A DNA stretch of 64,000 nt from Chachezhania sediminis (GCF_009765275.1 NZ_VOPH01000002.1:248001-312000); one strand, 5' to 3'. Counted from the first letter of the stretch, positions 52,228 through 63,214 are shown. Translations and numbers: made by a program. The notes: generated by a model not told the origin, from the sequence alone.

Positions 52228-52437
52228 ATGTCCTCAAACCTCACCGTAAAGGCCATCGCCCTGGCGACGCTCATGCTTGTCGCCCATGTCCTGGAATGCC
52301 TGCCCATCGGCTCCACCGGCCCGGTGGAAACCGCCGGGACCGAGGTCGAGCTGTCGGTCACCCCGATTCGCGTCGAATCGCTGACGATCCGCACGGCCGG
52401 GGCAATCCACGTGACCACGCCGTCGGCGTCCGCCTAG
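52228..52437 (+). CDS. Small protein with N-terminal hydrophobic segment
   Basis: 69 residues from ATG 52228 with AAGGAG 11 bases upstream; the longer frame from 52117 is unsupported. A hydrophobic helix (AIALATLMLVAHVLECLP) could be a signal peptide or membrane anchor, followed by a short Thr/Val-rich tail. I do not recognise it. It stands alone between the GH19 and ribokinase genes. Confidence 0.45.
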   Translation: MSSNLTVKAIALATLMLVAHVLECLPIGSTGPVETAGTEVELSVTPIRVESLTIRTAGAIHVTTPSASA

Positions 52438-52529
52438 GGCCCGACACACGAACGGCCCGCCCCACCAACCCAGCGCATTGCAGCACGGCAGGCGGTGGAC
52501 TGGTCAGACATGCTTGCAGGATGTCCGGC

Positions 52530-53405
52530 TCAGCGGCCGAGGGCGGCCTGAACTTCCTTCAGATCGGGAATAACATCGGCGGTGCCGTGGCGCGTGACCA
52601 TCAGGGCACCTGCCTGCATCGCCAGCTCCATGGCCTGCGCCATGTCCAGCCCGCGATCCAGCCCCGCCAGCAGGAAACCTGTGACGGTATCGCCCGCGCC
52701 CGTCGTGTCGACAGGCGTCACCGGCACGGCCGGATAGTGGGTTTCTTGTGCACGGACCGTATCGATATGCCGCGCGCCGTCGGCGCCCAGCGTGATCACG
52801 ACATGGGCCACCGGCAGATCGGCCGGCAGGATACCGGTGGCGGCGGCCAGCTGTTCGGCCTCCACCGCGTTCAGGATCAGGATGTCGATGAAGGGCAGGA
52901 CGGCCCGGACCGCCGCCGCTTCGAACGGGGCCGCGGCATAGGCCACCTTCAGGCCCAGGTCCCGGCCCATACGGGCAGCGTGGTCCTGGGCGTTGGTCTC
53001 GTTCTGGATCAGCAGGATATCCCCGGCCGCGGCCTCGGTCAGGGCTTTGCCGATCAGGTCTTCCGGGATTGTGCGGTTGGTGCCGGGCCAGATCAGGATC
53101 TGGTTCTCGCCCGTCGGATCCACGGCGATGATCGCGTGTCCCGTGGCGCCGCCCTGCCGGTCGATGAACCGCGTGTCGACCCCGTATTCCGTCAACCGTT
53201 CGACCGCCCAGCCGCCATCAGTCCCCACGGCACCGACATGGGCCGCATGGGCCCCGCCCCGCGCGGCGGCGACCGACATGTTGGCCCCCTTGCCGCCCAG
53301 GAACTGCCGCAGGGTCGATGCCGCCAGCGTCTCGCCCGCCTGCGGCAGGTGCGGCACGGCATAGACCATGTCTGCATTGATGGAACCGAGGTTCCAGATC
53401 GTCAT
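52530..53405 (-). CDS. rbsK: Ribokinase / PfkB-family sugar kinase
   Basis: 291 residues from ATG 53405, overlapping the malic enzyme stop by four bases. PfkB motifs: NLGSINADMVYAVPHLPQAG, FLGGKGANMSVAAARGG and the catalytic DTTGAGDTVTGFLLAGL. Ribokinase is the best fit; related sugars are possible. The symbol is by family. Odd partner for a malic enzyme, so linkage may reflect position more than pathway. Confidence 0.85.
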   Translation of the reverse strand: MTIWNLGSINADMVYAVPHLPQAGETLAASTLRQFLGGKGANMSVAAARGGAHAAHVGAVGTDGGWAVERLTEYGVDTRFIDRQGGATGHAIIAVDPTGENQILIWPGTNRTIPEDLIGKALTEAAAGDILLIQNETNAQDHAARMGRDLGLKVAYAAAPFEAAAVRAVLPFIDILILNAVEAEQLAAATGILPADLPVAHVVITLGADGARHIDTVRAQETHYPAVPVTPVDTTGAGDTVTGFLLAGLDRGLDMAQAMELAMQAGALMVTRHGTADVIPDLKEVQAALGR

Positions 53406-55660
53406 GAGCCGATCTCGCAGGCGGCCAGAAGGGCCATGTTCAGGATGTCGTTGGCCGTGGATCCGGTCGAACAGATCTGGATCGGCTTTTCCACGCCCGC
53501 CAGGATCGGCCCGATCACGGTGGCGCCGGCCATTTCCTGCATCAGCTTCACGCTGATCGAGGCCGAGTGCCGCGCCGGCACGACCAGGATGTTCGCCGGC
53601 CCGCTCAGACGCTGGAACGGATAGGACTTCTGCGCGGTCGCGTTCAGCGCCACGTCCACCGTCATCTCGCCCTCGTACTCGAAATTCGCGCCGCGCCGTG
53701 CCAGCACGTCCGGGGCCTTGTGCATCTTCTCGGCCCGTTCCGACACCGGATAGCCGAAGGTCGAGAAGCTGACGAAGGCCACCCGCGGTTCCAGGCCCAG
53801 GTGCCGCGCCACGTCGGCGGCGCGTTCGGCGATGGTGGCCAGGTCTTCGGGTTCCGGCCATTCGTGGACCAGCGTGTCGGCCATCAGGACGATCCGGCCC
53901 TTGTGCAGCAGCGCCGTGACCCCGGCCGCGCCATGGGCGGCATCGGCATCGAAGACCCGGTTGATCTGCGCCAGCACATGGGCCGACTTGCGCGTCGCCC
54001 CCGACACCAGCCCATCGCCGTGCCCGTGCGCCAGCATCAGCGCGGCAAAGACGTGCCGGTCACGCGCGGCCAGCCGGTGAACGTCGCGCTGGTCGTGGCC
54101 CTGCCGCTGCAGACGGGCATAGAGGAACTGCTTGTAGGTCTCCAGGTGCAGGGAATTGGCGGCATTCACCACCTCGATCTCGCGCACGGCGTCTTCCAGG
54201 CCGGCATCGACCAGCTTGGTCTTCACGTCGTCAGGCCTGCCCACGACCAGCGCGGTGCCATAGCCCGACCGTTGGTACATGACGGCGGCGCGCAGCACCC
54301 GCGGGTCGTCACCTTCGGCGAAGATCATCCGGGCCTGCGCCTTGCGCGCCCGCGCGGCGATGCCCCGCAGAATCGACGCGGTGGGATCCATCCGCGTCTT
54401 CAGCCGCACCTCGTAAGCGTCCATGTCGACAATGGGCCGCCGGGCGGCGCCGGTCTGCATGCCCGCCTTCGCCACTGCCGGCGGGATCCGGTGGATCAGC
54501 CGCGGGTCGAAAGGCGTGGGGATGATATAGTCGCGCCCGAAGGTCAGGTTCTTGCCATAGGCGACTGCGACCTCGTCCGGCACGTCCTCGCGCGCCAGCG
54601 CCGCCAGCGCATGGGCGCAGGCGATCTTCATCTCGTCATTGATGGCGCGCGCGTTGATATCCAGCGCACCGCGGAACAGGTAGGGGAAGCCCAGGACGTT
54701 GTTCACCTGGTTGGGATAGTCCGACCGGCCCGTGGCCACGATCGCATCCATCCGCACGGCGTGCGCCTCTTCGGGCGTGATTTCCGGATCCGGGTTCGCC
54801 ATGGCGAAGATGACCGGGTTGTCCGCCATGGACGCCACCATCTCCTGCGTCACGGCGCCCTTGACCGACACGCCCAGAAAGACGTCGGCGCCGACCATCG
54901 CCTCTTCCAGCGTCCGAAGCTCGGTCGCGATGGCATGGGCCGACTTCCACTGGTTCATGCCGTCGGTCCGGCCCTGATAGATGACGCCCTTGGTGTCGCA
55001 GACGACACAGTTGTCGTGCCGCGCGCCCATGGACTTCAGCAGCTCGATACAGGCGATCCCGGCCGCGCCGGCACCGTTCAGGACGATCTTCACGTCCTCG
55101 ATCTTCTTGCCAGAGATATGGAGCGCGTTGATCAGACCCGCCGCACAGATCACGGCGGTGCCGTGCTGGTCGTCGTGGAAGACGGGGATGTCCATCTCTT
55201 CCTTCAGGCGCTGCTCGATGATGAAGCATTCGGGCGCCTTGATGTCTTCCAGGTTGATGCCGCCGAAGGTCGGCCCCATCAGCTTGACCGCCTTGCAGAA
55301 TTCGTCCGGGTCCTCGGTATCCAGTTCGATATCGATGGAATTGACGTCCGCGAACCGCTTGAAGAGGACCGACTTGCCTTCCATCACAGGCTTGGACCCA
55401 AGCGCACCAAGGTTGCCCAGCCCCAGAACGGCGGTCCCGTTCGAGATCACGGCGACAAGGTTGCCCTTGTTGGTATAATCGTATGCGGTTTCCGGCCGTT
55501 CGGCGATTTCCAGGCACGGCACGGCCACGCCCGGCGAATAGGCCAGCGACAGGTCGCGCTGGCTGGTCATCGGCACGGTCGCCTGCACTTCCCACTTGCC
55601 CGGTGTCGGGTCCATGTGGAAGGCAAGCGCCTCTTCCCGGGTGATCTTCAGTCTGGTCAT
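53402..55660 (-). CDS. maeB: NADP-type malic enzyme with phosphotransacetylase-like domain
   Basis: 752 residues. Residues 1-430: malic enzyme (AYSPGVAVPCLEIAERPE, FHDDQHGTAVICAAGLINAL, LNGAGAAGIACIELL, FAMANPDPEITPEEA); residues 430-752: phosphotransacetylase-like (FAEGDDPRVLRAAVMYQRSG, HGDGLVSGATRKSA, SFSTFGYPVSERAEKM). It converts malate to pyruvate and CO2; the second domain is thought to be regulatory. Overlap with the kinase gene suggests coupling. Confidence 0.95.
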   Translation of the reverse strand: MTRLKITREEALAFHMDPTPGKWEVQATVPMTSQRDLSLAYSPGVAVPCLEIAERPETAYDYTNKGNLVAVISNGTAVLGLGNLGALGSKPVMEGKSVLFKRFADVNSIDIELDTEDPDEFCKAVKLMGPTFGGINLEDIKAPECFIIEQRLKEEMDIPVFHDDQHGTAVICAAGLINALHISGKKIEDVKIVLNGAGAAGIACIELLKSMGARHDNCVVCDTKGVIYQGRTDGMNQWKSAHAIATELRTLEEAMVGADVFLGVSVKGAVTQEMVASMADNPVIFAMANPDPEITPEEAHAVRMDAIVATGRSDYPNQVNNVLGFPYLFRGALDINARAINDEMKIACAHALAALAREDVPDEVAVAYGKNLTFGRDYIIPTPFDPRLIHRIPPAVAKAGMQTGAARRPIVDMDAYEVRLKTRMDPTASILRGIAARARKAQARMIFAEGDDPRVLRAAVMYQRSGYGTALVVGRPDDVKTKLVDAGLEDAVREIEVVNAANSLHLETYKQFLYARLQRQGHDQRDVHRLAARDRHVFAALMLAHGHGDGLVSGATRKSAHVLAQINRVFDADAAHGAAGVTALLHKGRIVLMADTLVHEWPEPEDLATIAERAADVARHLGLEPRVAFVSFSTFGYPVSERAEKMHKAPDVLARRGANFEYEGEMTVDVALNATAQKSYPFQRLSGPANILVVPARHSASISVKLMQEMAGATVIGPILAGVEKPIQICSTGSTANDILNMALLAACEIGS

Positions 55661-55812
55661 AGCGCCCTGGCCTCCCCTTGGCCTCCCTTGGCCATACTGC
55701 CGACGTGCCGATCCTCTTAACCCGCGAGTACGGCAGTCTCAACGCCCGGGTTTTCGCTTTTTCCCGCCATGGTCACTGGCTATGGTGCCCGCCGATACGC
55801 TGGAGAACCGCC

Positions 55813-58452
55813 TTGACCACCGTCACGCCCATGATGGCGCAATACCTGGAGATCAAGGAAGCGCATCCCGGTGCGCTTTTGTTCTACCGGATGGGCGACT
55901 TCTACGAGATGTTCTTTGACGACGCGGTGGATGCGTCGGCGGCGCTGGACATCGCCCTGACCAAGCGCGGCAAGCACGACGGTGACGACATCCCGATGTG
56001 CGGCGTGCCGATCCACGCGGCCGAAGGCTATCTGCTGACCCTGATCCGCAAGGGGTTCCGCGTCGCCGTCTGCGAACAACTGGAAAGCCCGGCCGAGGCG
56101 AAGAAACGCGGGTCGAAATCCGTCGTGAAACGCGACGTGGTCCGCCTGGTGACGCCGGGCACGCTGACCGAAGACGCGCTGCTGGAGGCGCGCCGCCACA
56201 ACTTCCTGGCCGCCTATTCCGAAGTCCGCGGCGAAGCGGCGCTGGCCTGGGCCGACATCTCTACCGGTGCGTTCCACGTGATGCCCCTGTCCCGCGTGCG
56301 GCTGGGCCCGGAACTGGCCCGTCTGGCGCCGTCCGAACTGCTGCTGGCCGACCCGGCAGAACCGGAAGTGGACTCCATTGCCCGCGACATGGGCGTGCCG
56401 GTCACACCGCTGGCCCGGTCGGCCTTCGATTCCTCCGGCGGGGCCGGCCGCCTGAAGGACCTGTTCCGCGTCGGCACCCTGGACGCCTTTGCGTCCTTCG
56501 GCCGGGCCGAGATCGGCGCCATGGCGGGCCTGATCGGATACCTGGAGATCACGCAGAAGGGCAAGCTGCCCCTGCTCCGTGCTCCGCAGCGCGAAAGCAC
56601 CGACGGCGTGATGCAGATCGACGCCGCCACCCGCCGGAACCTGGAACTGACGCGCGCGCTGTCGGGCGGCCGCGAAGGGTCGCTTCTGTCCGCCATCGAC
56701 CGGACAGTCACGCCTGCCGGCGCCCGCCTGCTGGAACAGCGCCTGTCCTCGCCGTCCCGCCGGCTGGATGTGATCCACGGCCGTCTGGCCGCGGTCGACC
56801 TGTTCGTCGAGGATACGGGCCTGGTCCGCGACCTGCGCGAGGCGCTGAAGAAGACGCCGGACCTCGACCGCGCCCTGTCCCGCCTGTCGCTGGACCGCGG
56901 AGGCCCGCGGGACCTGGCCGCGATCCGGTCCGCACTGGGACAGGCCGAAGCCATCGCCCATCGCGCCACAGCGGCCGACCTGCCACCCCTGCTGGTCGAG
57001 GCGGTGTCGGCCCTGACCGGGTTCGACGCGCTTTCCGCCTTGCTGGAAACGGCACTCGTCGCCGACCCGCCCCTGCTGGCCCGCGACGGCGGCTTCATCG
57101 CAACGGGCTTCGATGCCGATCTGGACGACGCCCGGCAGCTGCGCGACGAAGGCCGATCGGTGATCATGTCCCTGCAGGCGCGCTATGCCGAACAGGCGGG
57201 CGTCTCGGCGCTGAAGATCAAGCACAACAACGTGCTGGGCTACTTCATCGAAACGCCGTCGACCCACGCGTCCAAGATGCAGGCGCCGCCGCTGTCGGAA
57301 ACCTTCATCCACCGCCAGACGACGGCCAACCAGATCCGTTTTACCACGGTCGAACTGTCGGATCTGGAAGCGCGGATGCTGAACGCCGGAAATCGTGCGC
57401 TTGAGATCGAGAAGCGCCACTTCGCTGCCTTGCGCGACGCGGTCCTGGCCGAAGCCCCCCGCCTCAGCCTTGCCGCCCGCGGCCTGGCCGAACTGGACCT
57501 GTCCACCGCACTGGCCGAACTGTCCCGGGCCGAAGACTGGACCCGGCCCACGGTCGACGACAGCCGCGCCTTCCGGATCGAGGATGGCCGCCACCCGGTG
57601 GTCGAAATGGCCTTGCGGCGGGAAAACACGCCCTTCATCTCCAACGACTGCGATCTATCGGCCACCGACGGCGCCGCGATCTGGCTGCTGACCGGCCCCA
57701 ACATGGCTGGCAAATCGACCTTCCTGCGCCAGAACGCCCTGATCGCACTGCTGGCGCAGATGGGCAGCCACGTACCGGCATCCGCGGCCCATATCGGCCT
57801 CGTCTCGCAGCTCTTCTCGCGCGTCGGTGCGGCGGACGACCTGGCCCGCGGCCGGTCGACCTTCATGGTGGAAATGGTGGAAACGGCCGCCATCCTGAAC
57901 CAGGCCGACGACCGTGCGCTGGTGATCCTGGACGAGATCGGCCGCGGCACGGCAACCTATGACGGCCTCTCTATCGCTTGGGCGACGCTGGAGCACCTCC
58001 ACGACATGAACCGGTCCCGGGCCCTCTTCGCGACGCACTACCACGAACTGACCCAGACCGTGTCCCGCCTGAAAGGCGCGGAAAACGCCACGGTCGCCGT
58101 CAAGGAATGGGATGGCGAGGTCATCTTCCTCCACGAGGTGAAGAAGGGTGCCGCCGACCGCTCCTACGGCGTGCAGGTGGCGCAACTGGCGGGCCTGCCC
58201 CGCGCCGTGGTCGACCGCGCCCGTTCGGTGCTGGAGTCGCTGGAACGCGGCGAGCGCGAAGCCGGGAAACCCATGGCCTTCGTCGACGACCTGCCGCTCT
58301 TCTCGGCCGCCGCCGCGGTCAGCGCCGCCCAGGCCCCGGCTCCCGCCAAGTCCCCCGCGCTGGATCTCCTGGGCGAGACCAATCCCGACGACCTCACCCC
58401 GCGCGAGGCACTGGAACTGGTCTATCGGCTAAAGGCGGCCCTGAAGGGCTGA
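55813..58452 (+). CDS. mutS: DNA mismatch repair protein MutS
   Basis: 879 residues from TTG 55813, chosen because GGAGAA lies upstream and the product then starts [18 protein letters not shown], the usual form; a frame from 55678 is longer. Mismatch-sensing [16 protein letters not shown] (Phe-x-Glu), Walker [15 protein letters not shown], Walker [18 protein letters not shown] and the FATHYHELT helix are present. It recognises mispairs with MutL. The stop is followed by composite repeat copy 4a. Confidence 0.96.
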   Translation: MTTVTPMMAQYLEIKEAHPGALLFYRMGDFYEMFFDDAVDASAALDIALTKRGKHDGDDIPMCGVPIHAAEGYLLTLIRKGFRVAVCEQLESPAEAKKRGSKSVVKRDVVRLVTPGTLTEDALLEARRHNFLAAYSEVRGEAALAWADISTGAFHVMPLSRVRLGPELARLAPSELLLADPAEPEVDSIARDMGVPVTPLARSAFDSSGGAGRLKDLFRVGTLDAFASFGRAEIGAMAGLIGYLEITQKGKLPLLRAPQRESTDGVMQIDAATRRNLELTRALSGGREGSLLSAIDRTVTPAGARLLEQRLSSPSRRLDVIHGRLAAVDLFVEDTGLVRDLREALKKTPDLDRALSRLSLDRGGPRDLAAIRSALGQAEAIAHRATAADLPPLLVEAVSALTGFDALSALLETALVADPPLLARDGGFIATGFDADLDDARQLRDEGRSVIMSLQARYAEQAGVSALKIKHNNVLGYFIETPSTHASKMQAPPLSETFIHRQTTANQIRFTTVELSDLEARMLNAGNRALEIEKRHFAALRDAVLAEAPRLSLAARGLAELDLSTALAELSRAEDWTRPTVDDSRAFRIEDGRHPVVEMALRRENTPFISNDCDLSATDGAAIWLLTGPNMAGKSTFLRQNALIALLAQMGSHVPASAAHIGLVSQLFSRVGAADDLARGRSTFMVEMVETAAILNQADDRALVILDEIGRGTATYDGLSIAWATLEHLHDMNRSRALFATHYHELTQTVSRLKGAENATVAVKEWDGEVIFLHEVKKGAADRSYGVQVAQLAGLPRAVVDRARSVLESLERGEREAGKPMAFVDDLPLFSAAAAVSAAQAPAPAKSPALDLLGETNPDDLTPREALELVYRLKAALKG

Positions 58453-58459
58453 CGCCGAT

Positions 58460-58665
58460 GGTGCGTGGATACCACGCACCCTACGGCAAGATGCCCCGCT
58501 GCCCTTGCGAACAGCGGGGACTTCTTCGATCACGGCCATCGGCGCCTCCGCCTGTACCGTGTCGCGACAATGCCAAGTCAAGGTTAACAACGACCCCTTA
58601 CTTCTTTGATCCTCAAATACCTCGGGGGAGTCCGGCGCGCAGCGACGGGCGGGGGCAGAGCCCCC
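58460..58665 (+). repeat. Composite 3'-end repeat, copy 4a (after mutS)
   Basis: GGTGCGTGG/CCACGCACC hairpin (58460-58480, loop ATA), CTTTGATCCTCAAATACC (about 58603-58620) with CTCGGGGGAG, a short GC hairpin and GGGGGCAGAGCCCCC (58651-58665). It faces copy 4b of the convergent grpE gene. Confidence 0.88.
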
Positions 58666-58695
58666 ATGCTACGTCAACACAAAGCCAGAGGTCGG

Positions 58696-58816
58696 GGGGG
58701 GCTCTGCCCCCCGCCCGCTCCTTCGGAGCGGTCTCCCCCCGAGGTATTTGAGGATCAAAGAAGATGGGCGGAGATCATGATCCCTCACCGTAAGGTGCGT
58801 GGTTTTCACGCACCTT
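58696..58816 (-). repeat. Composite 3'-end repeat, copy 4b (after grpE)
   Basis: Minus-strand order: AAGGTGCGTG/CACGCACCTT hairpin (58792-58816), CTTTGATCCTCAAATACC (about 58743-58762), hairpin CGCTCC/GGAGCG (58716-58730) and GGGGGG/CCCCCC (58696-58712). It starts 13 bases past the grpE stop and is inverted relative to copy 4a. Confidence 0.88.
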
Positions 58817-58828
58817 GGCCGGGTCGGA

Positions 58829-59410
58829 TCAGCTGGCCGGCATAGACGACACGCCGACCTGCGCGGGGCGCAGAAGGCGGTCGTGGAGGAGGAAGCCTTC
58901 GGCCGCCACCTGGATGATCTCGCCCGCCTTGGTGCCGGGGACCGGGGCCTCGAACATGGCCTGGTGCATCTGCGGGTCGAAGCGGTCGCCAACCTGGGGC
59001 GAGATGACCTCGATCCCGTGACGGGAGAAGACGTTCTGCAGCTCGCGCAACGTTAGTTCCACGCCCTCGATCAGAGCGGCCGACGCTTCCCTCTGCTCGT
59101 CCGTCGCCGCATCGAGCGCGCGCTTCATGTTATCGTAGACCGGCAGCATGTCGCGGGCCAGTTTCGAACCGCCATAGCGTTCCGCATCGCGGCGTTCCTT
59201 GTCGGCACGCTTGCGCAGGTTCTCGGCATCCGCCAGCGACCGCATGAAGCGGTCCTTGTACTGGTCGCGCTCGGCCATCACGGCCTCGAGCTGTGCATCG
59301 CTGCCGGGCGCATCCGCACCTTCCAGGTCGTCCGCCAATTGCGCCGCCAGCTCTTCCGCTTCGGCGTCGGCGATATCGTCCAGGAAATCCTCGTTCTTGG
59401 GATCAGCCAT
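58829..59410 (-). CDS. grpE: Nucleotide exchange factor GrpE
   Basis: 193 residues. An acidic N-terminus, a long coiled coil (MAERDQYKDRFMRSLADAENLRKRADKE trimmed to RDQYKDRFMRSLADAENLRK) and the C-terminal beta domain (LQNVFSRHGIEVISPQVGDR, FDPQMHQAMFEAPV). It releases ADP from DnaK. Nine bases downstream of hrcA, so both form one heat-shock operon. Confidence 0.95.
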   Translation of the reverse strand: MADPKNEDFLDDIADAEAEELAAQLADDLEGADAPGSDAQLEAVMAERDQYKDRFMRSLADAENLRKRADKERRDAERYGGSKLARDMLPVYDNMKRALDAATDEQREASAALIEGVELTLRELQNVFSRHGIEVISPQVGDRFDPQMHQAMFEAPVPGTKAGEIIQVAAEGFLLHDRLLRPAQVGVSSMPAS

Positions 59411-59419
59411 TCTTCACCT

Positions 59420-60484
59420 CTAGTTCCGGTCGGACACGAGCCGCCCCACAAGTTGCGCCGTGTAATCGACGATGGGGACGATCCGGCCGTAGTTGAGGCG
59501 CGTGGGTCCGATCACGCCCACCGCGCCGATGATCTTACGGTCCGCGTTCATATAGGGAGAGACCACCAGAGAGGAACCGGAAAGTGAGAAAAGTTTGTTC
59601 TCCGACCCAATAAAAATACGGACTCCCTCTCCGGCTTCGGTCGAGTCCAGAAACTCTGCGATATCGCGCTTGCGTTCGAGGTCGTCGAAGAGCGTGCGGA
59701 TCAGGTCGAGCCCGACGTCTTCGGCGCTGCCGGACAGAAGATGCGACCGGCCGCGCACGATCAGGCGGCCCGAATCGCCGTCCTGTTCCGCGTCCCAGAC
59801 CGCCAGGCCGCGTTCGACCAGGTCATGGGCCAGGCTGTCGATTTCCTGCCGGCGCACGGCGATCTGGCGGGCGATCACGTCGCGGAATTCGGACAACGTC
59901 CGCCCTTCGATCAGGGAGTTCAGGAAATTCGCCGCCTCTCGCATCGCGCTTTGCGTCTGGCCCGGCGGCGGCGTGAAGATACGGTTTTCGACATGACCGT
60001 CCTCGAACACCAGAACGACCAGTGCGCGGTCGGTGCCCAGGCCCACGAATTCCACGTGCTTGATCGCCGCTTCACGCTTGGGCGTCAGGACCAGCGACGC
60101 ACCGCGGGTCACGCCAGACAACGCCTCGCCCACCCGGTCCAGAAGGACCGACACGTCGCCCGCCCCGTCCGTCGTGGCATCGATCGCCTCGCGCGCACGG
60201 GCATCGGGTTCGCCGACCTCCAGCAGGCCATCGACGAACAGGCGCAGGCCCAGCTGCGTCGGCACCCGGCCCGCGGACACGTGCGGGCTGCCCAGCAGGC
60301 CCAGGTATTCCAGGTCCTGCATCACGTTCCGGACCGTCGCCGCCGAGACCTTTTCGCTCATCGCACGCGTCAGGGTCCGGCTGCCCACCGGGTCGCCGGA
60401 ATTCAGGTAGGATTCGACGACCAGGCGGAAGACCTCGCGCGAGCGGTCGTTCAGTTCCTGAAGAAGTCTTGCTGCCTCGCTCAT
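59420..60484 (-). CDS. hrcA: Heat-inducible transcription repressor HrcA
   Basis: 354 residues. N-terminal winged helix ([38 protein letters not shown]), central GAF-like part and C-terminal [20 protein letters not shown] and [20 protein letters not shown]. HrcA represses chaperone genes via CIRCE sites; none was found just upstream here. ATG 60484 (MSEAARLL) is the usual start; ATG 60490 is closer to a GGGGA site. Confidence 0.95.
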   Translation of the reverse strand: MSEAARLLQELNDRSREVFRLVVESYLNSGDPVGSRTLTRAMSEKVSAATVRNVMQDLEYLGLLGSPHVSAGRVPTQLGLRLFVDGLLEVGEPDARAREAIDATTDGAGDVSVLLDRVGEALSGVTRGASLVLTPKREAAIKHVEFVGLGTDRALVVLVFEDGHVENRIFTPPPGQTQSAMREAANFLNSLIEGRTLSEFRDVIARQIAVRRQEIDSLAHDLVERGLAVWDAEQDGDSGRLIVRGRSHLLSGSAEDVGLDLIRTLFDDLERKRDIAEFLDSTEAGEGVRIFIGSENKLFSLSGSSLVVSPYMNADRKIIGAVGVIGPTRLNYGRIVPIVDYTAQLVGRLVSDRN

Positions 60485-60527
60485 CACCATTCGTCCCCGG
60501 CCTTTCGCCGACCGGCGGTCAATACGC

Positions 60528-60556
60528 TTGCACCTTGCGTGTTTCGGGCGCTATCC
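60528..60556 (+). promoter_or_regulatory. Weak promoter candidate for rph (TTGCAC-N17-CTATCC)
   Basis: In the divergent hrcA-rph region TTGCAC (60528-60533) and CTATCC (60551-60556) are 17 bases apart. The preceding C (CTTGCAC) gives a slight resemblance to alphaproteobacterial heat-shock sigma promoters. Low confidence. Confidence 0.3.
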
Positions 60557-60608
60557 CCCGTCGCGAACGGCCGGGCCGACAGCCTGGCGCCCACAACAGG
60601 AAAAACCG

Positions 60609-61322
60609 ATGCGACCGTCAGGACGAGACTTAAGCGAAATGCGCAAGGTTTCAATCGAAACCGGCGTTTCCCGCCATGCAGAGGGATCATGCCTGATCAA
60701 GGTCGGCCACACCCACGTGCTGTGTACCGCCACGCTGGAAGAACGCGTACCGCCCTTCGTCAAGGGGTCGGGCCTGGGCTGGGTCACCGCGGAATACGGC
60801 ATGCTGCCGCGCGCGACCAACACGCGGATGCGGCGCGAGGCAGCGGCCGGCAAGCAGGGCGGCCGCACGGTCGAGATCCAGCGCCTGATCGGCCGGTCCC
60901 TGCGGGCCGGCGTCGATCGCGTGGCCCTGGGCGAACGCCAGATCACCGTCGACTGCGACGTGCTGCAGGCCGATGGCGGCACACGTTGTGCATCCATCAC
61001 CGGGGGCTGGGTCGCCCTGCGGCTGGCCGTCAACAAGCTGATGAAGGCCGGCGACGTAATTTCCGATCCGCTGATGGACCCGGTGGCGGCCGTATCCTGC
61101 GGGATCTATGCCGGCCAGCCGGTGCTGGACCTGGATTACCCGGAAGACAGCGAAGCCGGCGTCGACGGCAACTTCGTCATGACCGGATCGGGCCGCCTGA
61201 TCGAGGTGCAGATGTCCGCCGAAGGATCGACCTTCAGCCGCGACCAGCTGAACACGCTGATGGACCTGGCCGCCAAGGGCACAGCCGAACTGGTTGCCGC
61301 GCAAAAGGCCGCCACGGCATGA
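60609..61322 (+). CDS. rph: Ribonuclease PH
   Basis: 237 residues from ATG 60609. RNase PH pattern: [25 protein letters not shown]-like [39 protein letters not shown] and [16 protein letters not shown]. It trims tRNA 3' ends with phosphate. ATGA overlap with rdgB. The order hrcA | rph-rdgB-hemW is typical of Rhodobacterales. Confidence 0.96.
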   Translation: MRPSGRDLSEMRKVSIETGVSRHAEGSCLIKVGHTHVLCTATLEERVPPFVKGSGLGWVTAEYGMLPRATNTRMRREAAAGKQGGRTVEIQRLIGRSLRAGVDRVALGERQITVDCDVLQADGGTRCASITGGWVALRLAVNKLMKAGDVISDPLMDPVAAVSCGIYAGQPVLDLDYPEDSEAGVDGNFVMTGSGRLIEVQMSAEGSTFSRDQLNTLMDLAAKGTAELVAAQKAATA

Positions 61323-61933
61323 GACGGCGCTTCGACGGTGACCGGCTGCTGATCGCCACGCACAATGCCGGCAAGCTGGAAGAAATGCGCCAGCTGTTCG
61401 GCCCCCTGGGCGTGACCGTGGTCGGCGGGGCCGAGATGAACCTGGCAGAGCCGGAGGAGACGGAAACGACCTTCATCGGCAATGCCCGCATCAAGGCCCG
61501 GGCCGCCGTCGAAGCCACCGGCCTGCCCGCGCTGGCCGACGATTCCGGGATCGAGATCGAGGCGCTGGACGGCGCCCCCGGCGTCTATACCGCCGACTGG
61601 GCCGAAACGCCCGCCGGCCGCAATTTTCACATGGCGATGACCAGGACCTGGGAAAAGCTGGAGGCGATCGATGCGCCTTTCCCGCGCCGCGCCCGGTTCT
61701 GCTGCACGCTGCTCCTGGCCTGGCCCGACGGACACGAGGAGATCTATGAGGGCCATGCGCCCGGTCAGATCACCTGGCCGATGCGTGGCGCGCAAGGCCA
61801 CGGCTATGATCCCATCTTCCAGCCGGACGGGTATCATATTACCTTCGGCGAAATGGATGCGGATCAAAAGAACCGCATCTCGCACCGGGCGCGCGCGTTC
61901 CAGGCGCTGATCGAGGGATCCTTTGGACGTTGA
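61319..61933 (+). CDS. rdgB: Non-canonical purine NTP pyrophosphatase (RdgB/HAM1)
   Basis: 204 residues. [53 protein letters not shown] and [11 protein letters not shown] mark the family, which removes dITP and XTP. It overlaps rph (ATGA) and hemW (11 bases). Confidence 0.96.
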   Translation: MRRRFDGDRLLIATHNAGKLEEMRQLFGPLGVTVVGGAEMNLAEPEETETTFIGNARIKARAAVEATGLPALADDSGIEIEALDGAPGVYTADWAETPAGRNFHMAMTRTWEKLEAIDAPFPRRARFCCTLLLAWPDGHEEIYEGHAPGQITWPMRGAQGHGYDPIFQPDGYHITFGEMDADQKNRISHRARAFQALIEGSFGR

Positions 61934-63098
61934 ATCCGTCGAAGGGGGCTTTGGCCTCTACGTGCACTGGCCGTTCTGCGCGGCCAAGTGCCCTTACTGC
62001 GACTTCAACTCCCATGTCGCGAAAGTGGTCGACCACCGCGCGTGGGTGGAGTCATATCTATCTGAAATAAAACGCATTTCTTCGGAAACTGGCCCCCGTG
62101 TCCTGAACACGATCTTCTTCGGCGGCGGTACGCCGTCGCTGATGGAGCCTGAAACCGTCGCCGCCGTCATCGACGCCGCCCGCGCCGCCTGGCTGCCGGC
62201 GAACGACATGGAAATCACCCTGGAAGCCAACCCCGGCTCGGTCGAAGCCGGCCGCTTCGCCGCCTTCCGCCAGGCCGGGGTCAACCGCGTGTCGCTGGGC
62301 GTCCAGGCGCTCCACGATCCGGACCTGCGCCGACTGGGCCGGATCCATTCGGTGGCAGAGGCCCGAACGGCTTTCGACATCGCCCGAAACACCTTCGACC
62401 GTGTCAGCTTCGACCTGATCTATGCCCGCCAGGACCAGTCCCGCGAAGACTGGCGCCGGGAACTGACCGAGGCCCTGTCGATGACGGCAGACCACCTGTC
62501 GCTGTATCAACTGACGGTCGAGGACGGCACTGTCTTCGGCGCCCGCGCCGCCGCCGGACACTTGCGGGGCTTGCCAGACGAGGACCTTGGCGCCGACCTG
62601 TACCAGATCACCCAGGACCTGTGCGAAGCCCGAGGCCTTCCCGCCTACGAAGTATCAAACCACGCGGTCCCCGGGTCCGAATCCCGTCACAACCTGATCT
62701 ATTGGCACGCTGGTGACTGGGCGGGCATCGGCCCCGGCGCCCATGGCCGTCTGACAATCAACGGCCAGCGCTTTGCCACCGAAACGGCAAAAGCCCCGGC
62801 GAAATGGCTGAAAGATGTCCATACGGGTTCAGGGTACTCCGACCAAACCACCATATCTGGTAATGATCAGGCCGATGAATACCTTATAATGGGCCTTCGC
62901 CTTACAGAGGGCATCGAACCAGCCCGATACGCGCGGCTGTCCGGTCAGCACCTCTCGGCCCAGACAATCGCCCATCTGTCCGACCTTGGACTGATCGCAG
63001 AGACGTCGACGCCTGCAGGCCTGCGCCTTGCGGCGACGCGGTCCGGTCGTGCCGTCCTGAACGCCGTCATTGCAGAGCTTGCCGCAACGGCAGGCTGA
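61923..63098 (+). CDS. hemW: HemW, radical-SAM heme chaperone (coproporphyrinogen oxidase-like)
   Basis: 391 residues from TTG 61923, with GAGGGA upstream inside rdgB. Radical-SAM motif LYVHWPFCAAKCPYCDFNSH (CxxxCxxC), then FFGGGTPSLM, LEANPGSVEAGRF and RVSLGVQALHD. It lacks the extra motif of true HemN oxidases, so a heme chaperone role is more likely. The stop is followed by repeat copy 5a. Confidence 0.92.
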   Translation: MDVESVEGGFGLYVHWPFCAAKCPYCDFNSHVAKVVDHRAWVESYLSEIKRISSETGPRVLNTIFFGGGTPSLMEPETVAAVIDAARAAWLPANDMEITLEANPGSVEAGRFAAFRQAGVNRVSLGVQALHDPDLRRLGRIHSVAEARTAFDIARNTFDRVSFDLIYARQDQSREDWRRELTEALSMTADHLSLYQLTVEDGTVFGARAAAGHLRGLPDEDLGADLYQITQDLCEARGLPAYEVSNHAVPGSESRHNLIYWHAGDWAGIGPGAHGRLTINGQRFATETAKAPAKWLKDVHTGSGYSDQTTISGNDQADEYLIMGLRLTEGIEPARYARLSGQHLSAQTIAHLSDLGLIAETSTPAGLRLAATRSGRAVLNAVIAELAATAG

Positions 63099-63151
63099 CG
63101 CCGCGCCCGCGCGACCTGGATCAGGTTTCGAAACCCTGGCGCAACACCCTG

Positions 63152-63214
63152 CTTCTTTGATCTTCAAATACCTCGGGGGAATCGCCCGGCACGGGCGATG
63201 GGGGCAGCGCCCCC
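63152..63214 (+). repeat. Composite 3'-end repeat, copy 5a (after hemW, lacks first hairpin)
   Basis: CTTTGATCTTCAAATACC (about 63154-63171) with CTCGGGGGA, a hairpin ATCGCCC/GGGCGAT (63181-63199) and GGGGG/CCCCC around CAGCG (63200-63214). The GGTGCGTGG hairpin is missing in this copy. Confidence 0.8.

Noticed and set aside
53567-55720. 717-codon open frame on the plus strand
   Set aside because: It is antisense to maeB, whose protein has complete malic enzyme and phosphotransacetylase motifs. Long antisense frames are expected at this GC content.
55780-57594. 604-codon open frame on the minus strand
   Set aside because: Antisense to mutS, which is fully supported.
60485-60608. CIRCE element expected for HrcA control
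   Set aside because: No TTAGCACTC/GAGTGCTAA inverted repeat was found in the hrcA-rph gap.
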